DNA of 18,945 nucleotides from Spirochaetota bacterium. GTDB taxonomy: Bacteria > Spirochaetota > Spirochaetia > DSM-27196 > PWMO01. A program made the translations under genes and the position numbers. The stretch lies in assembly GCA_009908925.1 (NCBI GenBank), contig JAAAOH010000060.1, positions 1 through 18,945 of the forward strand, in the 5' to 3' direction. Shown one piece after another: positions 13,467-18,945 of this stretch (positions are counted from its first letter, which is position 1; each line of letters starts with the position of its first letter). The notes under the pieces were generated by a model. It did not search any database and was not told the DNA's origin. It worked only from the letters and a program-made list of their open reading frames with translations.

Positions 13467-14309
13467 CTAATCCAGCGTGAACTCGGGAGTAAGCGACATC
13501 TCCAGGTCATCGTCGCCGAGGGACGGTACGTCGGGCTCGGCGTTGGGATCGAAGAGAATGGTCATGAGGGCATCCGAGACGATACGGTCGATGATCTCCC
13601 GCCCGCGGTCGGAGAGCGAGGTGAACTGCACGCCCTGGCCGGGCGGCAGGTTGCTCGACGCCATCCGCCGCTCGAGCACGTGGCATTCGCTGGTGAACGA
13701 GCTGTCCTGAAAGCAAACGCGCAGGGTAATGTCGGTCCCTGGTGTCGGCATGCCGTCACGCTGCTCAAGGAAGGCGCCGCCGGCACTCAGCGATCGGATC
13801 CGGAACTGCGACGCGTCGTCGTCAGCGGTACCCGCGGGCGCACGCGTGCCACCGGAACCCACGCTGTCGCCGGTTCCCGGTGAGCCGCTCGCGAGGATGC
13901 TGCCCTTCAACGGCCAGTCATAGCGGTTGTAGCGTCTGCGGTCCCGGGTCGCGAGCTCCGAGAGCCGCGACCTGAGGGTTTCGCTGAGCTCTTCCGAGCC
14001 GAGAGAGCCGGAAATGTGGGAGTACTGCCCGTCGATCTCCGCGGGAAGGTCAGAGTCGGTAACGAAGAGCACCGGCAGGATGGGGAAGTGCCTTCGGATC
14101 GAGCGAAGCAGCTGCTCGAGATCCGCCGGGAGGTCTTCCGTCTGGATAACTGCGGCCAGCAGATTTCGCCCCGCAACGATTTCGGTAGCAAGCTCGCCGG
14201 GCGTGGAGACAACGATCGCCCGATAGGGGTCGGTTGCCGACTCCGCCGTCTCCGTGCGCATCACCCGACTGTAGATCAGTACTGCATCATTATCCATCTG
14301 CGAACGCAT
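13467..14309 (-). CDS. Receiver-like/PilZ domain protein, probable c-di-GMP receptor
   Basis: A 280-residue cytoplasmic protein. Residues about 5-120 look like a degenerate response-regulator fold (AVLIYSR, YRAIVVST, LLAAVIQTEDLP, ILPVLFVTDSD, then GSLGSEEL), without a clear phospho-acceptor acidic pocket. Residues about 124-245 are a PilZ domain: R125xxxR129 in RRYNR, a Gly/Ser/Thr-rich insert at 141-166, the SLSAGG motif (173-178) in place of D/NxSxxG, and VQFTSLSDRGREIIDRIV. PilZ domains bind c-di-GMP through the RxxxR and xSxxG elements, both essentially present. A 35-residue acidic tail follows. ATG 14309 overlaps the lipoprotein stop by 20 bases (ATG 14297 gives 8), so the two genes are translationally linked. 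The output partner is unknown. Confidence 0.75.
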   Translation of the reverse strand: MRSQMDNDAVLIYSRVMRTETAESATDPYRAIVVSTPGELATEIVAGRNLLAAVIQTEDLPADLEQLLRSIRRHFPILPVLFVTDSDLPAEIDGQYSHISGSLGSEELSETLRSRLSELATRDRRRYNRYDWPLKGSILASGSPGTGDSVGSGGTRAPAGTADDDASQFRIRSLSAGGAFLEQRDGMPTPGTDITLRVCFQDSSFTSECHVLERRMASSNLPPGQGVQFTSLSDRGREIIDRIVSDALMTILFDPNAEPDVPSLGDDDLEMSLTPEFTLD

Positions 14310-15762
14310 TTAGTGCCGCCTTGAACTCGGGGTCGTTGGCGAGGTGCTCCTGGAGTTTATTGACAGCCCGGGAGAGGGCCTGCCCGCTGTCGAGCCCCCC
14401 TTCCTTGACCTCCGGCGTGGTATAGCTCACCACATTGACGCCGTCGCGACGCGCATCCATCGTGGCATGGGCGACAACGAACACGAGGCCGTAGTCGTTC
14501 TCCGGCAGCTCGCGGTGCTCCACCGTAAACGACAGCGTCGCGTCGCTCGCTCCCGCGGCGTCCGCGAAGCTCACGGGTATCTCGCCGGAGACGAGCTCGC
14601 GAAGATAGCCTTCCATGCCGGCAAGCCGTCCTCCGTCCCCGGTACGCACCGGCATGAACACCGAGAGCGCCCGGATTTCGAGGGAGGCCGAGGCCTCCGG
14701 CACCGTCACATCGAGGCTCCGTGCCCGCTCCGGCGTGCTGAAGGCCGCGAGATCGACCGATGCGGTCACCGGATAGATGCCGGGAGCGAGGCCCCGTGTC
14801 GGAAGGCTTGCCGTTGCGGTTCCCGACTCATCGGCGGAGAGGGTGATCGGATCACCTCCGTCCCTCGTGACGGCGACCGAAATCCGCCCGGCTCCGGCCC
14901 GGCGCCCCGGTGACTGGGCGTCCACCGCAAAGGAGACCGGCGCACCGGGCAAGGCGGAGACCCGTGCCGTGCGTGGCCTGAGAATCAGCCCGTCTAGGAC
15001 CGTCTGGATCCGGGTAACGAGCGCGTCGACGGCGTAGCCTTCGACCCCGCCGACGGTGATGCGCGCCTCCCCGCCGTAGGGCGAATCGGCGGCGATGCCG
15101 AGGGCACGAAAGAGGGTAGAAAGCTCCTGGGCCACGGTGACATCGGAAGAGCCCACAACCGGGCCGACGAGCGAGCCGAGCCGCTGCTCGAGCTTCGCGA
15201 TTTCTTCCTGCTGATAGCGGCGGAACTGCTGCCTGGAGAGGCGGAGATAGAACCACTGGCCGATGCTCTCCGAATAGTAGCTGTCGACGACCTCCACGCC
15301 CTGCAGCTCTTCCTCGACCATGGCGTTCATGATGGTCGTGCTCGAGTCCGAGCTCCGTCCGCTCGAGTCCTCACGGGTGACCGCACGAAGCTCGCTGCGA
15401 ATCTCGGTGGAGATTTCCCCGGCGAGTGCCCGCAGAGCGGCAAGGCGCCCACGCTCGAGGAGCTCGGCCCGGTCGTCGCTTTCCGCGAAACCTCCAATGC
15501 CGATGTAGTAGTCCTCATCGGAGGGGTAGGTTTCGATCCAGGATGGAACGTCCTCCCCGGCGGGGACCTGCGGGAGCCGCGCCGCTTCGGAGCTCTCCCC
15601 GTCGAGGGCGCCGGCGGCCGCAGCCTCTGCCCGGGCGGCAGCCGAGGCGGCAGACTCGCCGCGGTCATCCTCCGGCGCTGTTGCGCAGGAGACGATCAAC
15701 CCGAAGGCAAGGACCGGAATAAGCAGGGCTAGCGGGAGACGGGCGAGTGCCGGGTATTTCAT
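14290..15762 (-). CDS. LPP20-family lipoprotein, 490 residues
   Basis: A lipid-anchored envelope protein. The signal KYPALARL, hydrophobic core and LIVSC place the acylated cysteine at residue 26; an Ala/Glu-rich linker follows. From about residue 65 the pattern PSWIETYPSDEDYYIGIGGF, a long helix with ERGRLAALRALAGEISTEIRS, and SYYSESIGQWFYLRLSR match the LPP20 domain found in Helicobacter LPP20 and many spirochaete lipoproteins, as I know the family. Residues about 280-490 are beta-rich and unrecognised. The biochemical role is unknown. ATG 15762 is supported by GAGG about ten bases upstream and a strong promoter at 15784-15812. The frame stays open to 16566, but that part is antisense to the aldehyde dehydrogenase and is not protein-like. 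The end overlaps the PilZ gene. Confidence 0.82.
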   Translation of the reverse strand: MKYPALARLPLALLIPVLAFGLIVSCATAPEDDRGESAASAAARAEAAAAGALDGESSEAARLPQVPAGEDVPSWIETYPSDEDYYIGIGGFAESDDRAELLERGRLAALRALAGEISTEIRSELRAVTREDSSGRSSDSSTTIMNAMVEEELQGVEVVDSYYSESIGQWFYLRLSRQQFRRYQQEEIAKLEQRLGSLVGPVVGSSDVTVAQELSTLFRALGIAADSPYGGEARITVGGVEGYAVDALVTRIQTVLDGLILRPRTARVSALPGAPVSFAVDAQSPGRRAGAGRISVAVTRDGGDPITLSADESGTATASLPTRGLAPGIYPVTASVDLAAFSTPERARSLDVTVPEASASLEIRALSVFMPVRTGDGGRLAGMEGYLRELVSGEIPVSFADAAGASDATLSFTVEHRELPENDYGLVFVVAHATMDARRDGVNVVSYTTPEVKEGGLDSGQALSRAVNKLQEHLANDPEFKAALNAFADG

Positions 15763-15783
15763 GACGCATCGACCTCGCCACGA

Positions 15784-15812
15784 AGTATTGGACCTCCGTC
15801 CCCCTTTGTCAA
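15784..15812 (-). promoter_or_regulatory. Strong sigma70-type promoter of the LPP20 lipoprotein - PilZ operon
   Basis: Minus strand exact TTGACA (15812-15807), 17-base spacer, AATACT (15789-15784). The best promoter match in the window. The predicted start leaves a short leader of roughly 15-20 bases containing the GAGG ribosome binding site before ATG 15762. Confidence 0.65.
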
Positions 15813-15819
15813 CCTCGCG

Positions 15820-15836
15820 GTGCATGGACGATGCAC
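15820..15836. promoter_or_regulatory. Dyad operator candidate between divergent promoters
   Basis: Perfect inverted repeat GTGCAT-N5-ATGCAC. It sits between the -35 of the lipoprotein promoter (15807-15812) and the candidate -35 of the aldehyde dehydrogenase promoter (15837-15842), the position expected for a regulator controlling both. No matching second copy was noticed in the window, and no regulator gene is adjacent. Confidence 0.4.
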
Positions 15837-15865
15837 TTGCCCGACGCCCGGTTTCCCGCGATATT
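15837..15865 (+). promoter_or_regulatory. Candidate promoter of the aldehyde dehydrogenase gene
   Basis: TTGCCC (15837-15842), 17-base spacer, GATATT (15860-15865), each four of six consensus. ATG 15875 follows after nine bases, implying a leader of only a few bases. Weak by itself; the same geometry occurs before the sugar transferase. Confidence 0.3.
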
Positions 15866-15874
15866 CGATGGAGC

Positions 15875-17302
15875 ATGACAGCCAATGAACTGTATTCGCG
15901 ACAGCGAAACGCCTGGCTCGAACACCCGCATCCGAACGCGGAATACCGGCTGCGCGCGATCCGCCGCATTCGTGACTGGGTGCGTGCCCACCGCAGCGAC
16001 ATACGTGCAGCACTGACCGCCGACCTCGGAAAGCCGGAGGCCGAGACCGACCTCACCGAAATCCTCGTAGTGCTCACCGAGGCAAAGCACGCGCTGAGGC
16101 GGCTCAGGCGATGGATGAAGCCGCGGCGCGCCGGTACGCCGCTTGCACTGTTCGGAAGCCGAAGCCGGGTGAGTGTCGAGCCGAAGGGCGTCGTGCTCAT
16201 CATCTCGCCGTGGAACTTCCCCTTGAACCTCGCCCTCATGCCCCTCATCTCCGCCCTCGCGGCGGGAAACCGCTGCGTCATAAAGCCGTCGGAGCTCTCA
16301 CCGGCGACCTCGAGCCTCGTCGCCTCCATGGTGGCGGAGCTGTTCTCACCCGAGGAAGTTGCGGTCCTCGAGGGCGACGCCGAAGCAGCGAAAGCGCTGC
16401 TCGCCGAACCTTTCGACCACATCTTTTTCACCGGAAGCGACCGGGTGGGCCGCAAAGTCATGGAGGCTGCGGCTCGCAATCTCAGCTCGGTTACACTCGA
16501 GCTCGGCGGAAAGACCCCGGCCGTCGTGGACCGCTCGGCCCACCTCGCCACTGCAGCCGAACGCATCGTGTGGGCAAAGTTTGTGAACGCCGGTCAGACC
16601 TGCATTGCACCCGATTACGTTCTGGTCCCGGAGGATCTCGAGGAAGGCTTTGTGCGGGAAGCAACCGCCGCCCTCGAGCGGCTCTACCCCGATGCCACGC
16701 CACAGCGTCACCCCGGCGCCTACGCCCGCATCGTGACACAGCGTCACGCCGATCGTCTCCGCGCCCTCATCCACGAGGCGGTCTCCGCGGGTGCTACCGC
16801 GGTGGCGCCACTCGACGGCATCGGTGCGGAGGACAACGCCGCCGGGGAGGGCGACCACTTCGTCCCGCCGGTAATCCTGCGTGGCGCGGGAAGCGATATG
16901 TCGGTCATGCGCGAGGAGATCTTCGGCCCCGTGCTTCCGGTCATTCCGGTCTCCGGCCGCAGGGAGGCGTTCGCCTTCGTGCGAGCGCGTCCGCGCCCGC
17001 TTGCGCTGTATATGTTTGCCGCAGACCGCCGCGCCACGCGGGAGGCGTGCACCGACACGAGTGCGGGCGGGGTGTGTCTGAACGACGGGCTTCTGCATTA
17101 TCTCAACCCCGAGCTGCCCTTCGGAGGTGTGGGAAACAGCGGCACGGGGAAGGCGCACGGAAAGAGCGGCTTTCTCGAGTTCTCGAACCGGAAGCCCGTG
17201 CTCTCCCAGCGGCGGGGATTCACAACGAGTCGCCTCGTCTATCCGCCCTACACGAAGGCCGTGCGCAGACGGATTGACTGGATGCTGAAGCTGTTGGGGT
17301 AG
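15875..17302 (+). CDS. Aldehyde dehydrogenase, class 3-like
   Basis: A 475-residue NAD(P)+-dependent aldehyde dehydrogenase oxidising aldehydes to acids. Seen motifs: SPWNFP with Asn114, the cofactor-binding lysine in IKPSE (K137), FFTGSDRVG, the general base Glu209 in TLELGGK, nucleophile Cys243 in NAGQTCIAPDYVL, EEIFGPVLPV (348-357) and PFGGVGNSGTG (415-425). The short N-terminus, absence of an extra 30-40 residues, and QTCIAPDYVL favour the class 3/fatty- or coniferyl-aldehyde group; this subgroup could act on lipid-derived aldehydes, which would fit a sphingolipid-making cell, but that link is inference. No C-terminal membrane helix is evident. ATG 15875 is chosen by family alignment; ATG 15824 and 15761 are in frame but overlap the divergent promoter region and the start of the LPP20 gene. 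Confidence 0.9.
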   Translation: MTANELYSRQRNAWLEHPHPNAEYRLRAIRRIRDWVRAHRSDIRAALTADLGKPEAETDLTEILVVLTEAKHALRRLRRWMKPRRAGTPLALFGSRSRVSVEPKGVVLIISPWNFPLNLALMPLISALAAGNRCVIKPSELSPATSSLVASMVAELFSPEEVAVLEGDAEAAKALLAEPFDHIFFTGSDRVGRKVMEAAARNLSSVTLELGGKTPAVVDRSAHLATAAERIVWAKFVNAGQTCIAPDYVLVPEDLEEGFVREATAALERLYPDATPQRHPGAYARIVTQRHADRLRALIHEAVSAGATAVAPLDGIGAEDNAAGEGDHFVPPVILRGAGSDMSVMREEIFGPVLPVIPVSGRREAFAFVRARPRPLALYMFAADRRATREACTDTSAGGVCLNDGLLHYLNPELPFGGVGNSGTGKAHGKSGFLEFSNRKPVLSQRRGFTTSRLVYPPYTKAVRRRIDWMLKLLG

Positions 17303-17331
17303 GGGGGCGAGGAGACCACCGGGCTGTGCTT

Positions 17332-17348
17332 CCGCGGCCGGGCCGCGG
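17332..17348. terminator. GC hairpin between convergent genes
   Basis: Inverted repeat CCGCGGC - 3-base loop - GCCGCGG in the 48-base gap between the stops of the aldehyde dehydrogenase (17302) and the HD-GYP gene (17351). It could stop transcription from both sides, but no T-tract follows on either strand. Confidence 0.35.
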
Positions 17349-17350
17349 CG

Positions 17351-18898
17351 TCAGTTGTGCAGTTCGGGGAGATCGGCCGACTCGGTCTGGACGGCGAGAA
17401 AGCGATCCTGGATGTCGAGCACGATATCCACGATGACGGGATCGAAGTGATGTCCGCGCTCCGATTCGATTTCCCGGATGGCGGAGCGATGTGACCATGC
17501 CGACTTGTACGGCCGATCCGAGGTGAGCGCGTCGTAGACGTCGGCCACCGCCGCGATACGCGCGCTCAAGGGAATATCTTCACCCGAGAGACCGTGTGGA
17601 TAGCCGGTGCCGTCGTAGCGTTCGTGGTGGTAGAGAGCGATGCGGGAGGCGAGGGTGAGGAAGGACTGCTCGCCGAGCTCCTGGTCGGCCTCGTGGAGAA
17701 TGCTCCAGCCGAACTGGGAGTGTTTCTTCATCATGTCCCACTCGCGGTTGTCCAGAGTTCCGGGCTTGAGCAGGATCGTATCGGGAATGGCGACCTTTCC
17801 GATGTCGTGAAGCATTCCCGATATGTAGATGTCCTCCGCGTAGGTAGGTGCGACGTTGAAGCTGTAGGGCTGGCGCGTGTGGAGCTCGTTCGCGATCAGC
17901 TTCATGTAGGTGCAGATGCGCTGCAGATGATTTCCCGTTTCCTTGTCGCGGAACTCAGCGAGCTTGGCCAGCGATTTCATGGCCGTCGCCTGTGTCTTCT
18001 GGAGCATGCCCGTCGTGGCCTGGAGCTTCTCATTGAGCATGCGCTGGTCGCCCAGTGCCCGCTCGAGGGTTTCGTTGACCTCCACGTAGCCGGTGAGATC
18101 GATGAGAATCCCAAAGGTATGCTTGCCGATGAGCGTGGAATGGTCGCGGGCGACGCGGACCGAGCCGTCTCCGCCGCGAACTTTGACCTCCACCGTCTCG
18201 ATGTGCTCGGATTCGGCGAGCCGCTGTATCTGCTGTTCCCAGCTCTCGGTCTGCACGAAGAACGAGGCATCGCCGTTGATGCTCTCAACCGAATCGTACT
18301 TGAACCGACGGAGGAAGGAGTCGTTTGCCGCGAGGAAGGCGCCGTCTCGGCCTGAGACGTACATCGGCAGGTCCACGAGGTTCATGAGCCGCCCCACGGT
18401 CTCAGGCCCGAGGACCTCGGCCTGCCGCCCCGGTGCTTCACTGCACTCGCTGAGTTTGCGCTCGAGAATGGCCCGCTCTATCAGGTCGGTTGCTTTGGAT
18501 GAAAGCAGCGAGAGGATGGGGCCCTGCTTTCGAATGAAGGTGCGGGGGGAATCCGTTTTGAGAAGAAGGGCGCCGATGATCGGCTCAGCCTCTCCCCTGA
18601 CGGGAACATGTACCGTCACATTTGCCCGCGAGCTCTCGTCGAAGAGACGCACCGGAATCGGTGATTTGCCGTTTATGATGGCCGTTTCGCCGGGAAGCGT
18701 CGCGAGACGGTCGCCGGGCAGGAACGAAACGTTCTCGGGGCAGGCGGAAAAGCTCGCATCGTCGGCGCAGACCAGTCGCACTGCCTCCGCGCCGAGTGAG
18801 CGAAGCGGCCACGCGGTCAGCCGCTGCAGCTTCCTGCATATGCCCCGTTCATTATCGAGTTCCTGAAACAACTTTTGAAGCTCATGCAATGCATCCAT
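17351..18898 (-). CDS. GAF-like/PAS/HD-GYP c-di-GMP phosphodiesterase
   Basis: A 515-residue cytoplasmic signalling protein with no membrane helix. Residues about 10-145 look like a GAF-type sensor (ending IIGALLLKTDSPRTFIRKQGPILSLLSSKATDLI), about 170-275 a PAS domain (VDLPMYVSGRDGAFLAANDSFL ... TFGILIDLTGY), then a coiled coil (about 275-310) and HD-GYP (about 310-505). The metal and active-site set is complete: GNH (His324), HD at 364-365 in MLHDIGK, KKHSQFG, YHHERYDG and GTGYPHGL with the GYP at 432-434, and ADVYDAL. It should therefore hydrolyse c-di-GMP to GMP/pGpG. ATG 18898 is chosen; TTG 18928 is in frame, but neither has a good ribosome binding site. Signals sensed by the N-terminal domains are unknown. 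It converges on the aldehyde dehydrogenase gene. Confidence 0.9.
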   Translation of the reverse strand: MDALHELQKLFQELDNERGICRKLQRLTAWPLRSLGAEAVRLVCADDASFSACPENVSFLPGDRLATLPGETAIINGKSPIPVRLFDESSRANVTVHVPVRGEAEPIIGALLLKTDSPRTFIRKQGPILSLLSSKATDLIERAILERKLSECSEAPGRQAEVLGPETVGRLMNLVDLPMYVSGRDGAFLAANDSFLRRFKYDSVESINGDASFFVQTESWEQQIQRLAESEHIETVEVKVRGGDGSVRVARDHSTLIGKHTFGILIDLTGYVEVNETLERALGDQRMLNEKLQATTGMLQKTQATAMKSLAKLAEFRDKETGNHLQRICTYMKLIANELHTRQPYSFNVAPTYAEDIYISGMLHDIGKVAIPDTILLKPGTLDNREWDMMKKHSQFGWSILHEADQELGEQSFLTLASRIALYHHERYDGTGYPHGLSGEDIPLSARIAAVADVYDALTSDRPYKSAWSHRSAIREIESERGHHFDPVIVDIVLDIQDRFLAVQTESADLPELHN

Positions 18899-18945
18899 GA
18901 AGCCGCAGAGTCCCCTCTTCCCTTTCAATCTGAGTATCGGCCTCT

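Noticed and set aside
15763..16566. Upstream extension of the LPP20 lipoprotein frame (about 268 codons)
   Set aside because: It is antisense to the aldehyde dehydrogenase. The lipoprotein signal peptide, ribosome binding site and TTGACA promoter all place the start at 15762.
16111..17277. 388-codon open frame on the plus strand in another frame
   Set aside because: It overlaps the aldehyde dehydrogenase in a different frame and is extremely Arg-rich, a typical GC-bias artefact.
1..18945. CRISPR arrays, tRNA or rRNA genes, insertion sequences, prophage
   Set aside because: No spaced direct repeats, cloverleaf-like or rRNA-like stretches, transposase or integrase motifs, or flanking inverted repeats were recognised on reading both strands.

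Overview
This 18.9 kb window is GC-rich, densely coding bacterial chromosome with 15 complete protein genes, the first bases of a 16th at the left edge, and no rRNA, tRNA, IS element, prophage or CRISPR array that I can see. No stretch longer than about 200 bases lacks a gene. Two lipoproteins with a V-S-C lipobox, a bacterial serine palmitoyltransferase, an LPP20-type lipoprotein, and PilZ, HD-GYP and diadenylate-cyclase signalling proteins in a streamlined genome would fit a free-living, high-GC spirochaete. That placement is an impression from gene content and not a demonstrated phylogeny.

Layout. (1) 1-1086: two divergent transcripts whose promoters appear to share a -35 region. One leaves the window to the left; the other is a zinc-free medium-chain quinone/NADPH oxidoreductase. 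(2) 1120-2352, minus: a serine palmitoyltransferase-type alpha-oxoamine synthase with a good sigma70-like promoter. (3) 2545-7669, plus, a same-strand run: a lipid-anchored HtrA/DegP protease, a PTS EIIA - pyruvate-kinase-C-like - diadenylate cyclase fusion, the RarD permease, and a divergent isocitrate/isopropylmalate-type dehydrogenase. (4) 7746-10303, minus operon read trmH -> exported dienelactone hydrolase -> VAT1-like quinone oxidoreductase. (5) 10402-12395, minus: a polyprenyl-phosphate sugar-1-phosphate transferase whose stop overlaps the start of a peroxiredoxin-like protein lacking its peroxidatic cysteine. (6) 12524-13393, plus: a membrane-anchored TlpA/ResA thiol-disulfide protein. 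(7) 13467-15762, minus: an LPP20 lipoprotein overlapping a receiver-like/PilZ protein. (8) 15875-17302, plus: a class-3-like aldehyde dehydrogenase, divergent from the lipoprotein across a dyad-bearing promoter region. (9) 17351-18898, minus: a GAF-like/PAS/HD-GYP phosphodiesterase.

Themes. Envelope biology is prominent: sphingolipid-type lipid synthesis, periplasmic proteolysis, exopolysaccharide initiation, thiol redox and outer-envelope lipoproteins. So is cyclic dinucleotide signalling: a probable c-di-AMP synthase, a probable c-di-GMP phosphodiesterase and a probable c-di-GMP receptor lie within 14 kb. The most unusual object is the fusion at 4207-5529, which keeps the EIIA phospho-acceptor histidine at the N-terminus and a DAC active-site core at the C-terminus. 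This suggests a cyclase whose activity is tied to PTS phosphorylation state. All functional statements are from sequence reading only; no database searches were run.
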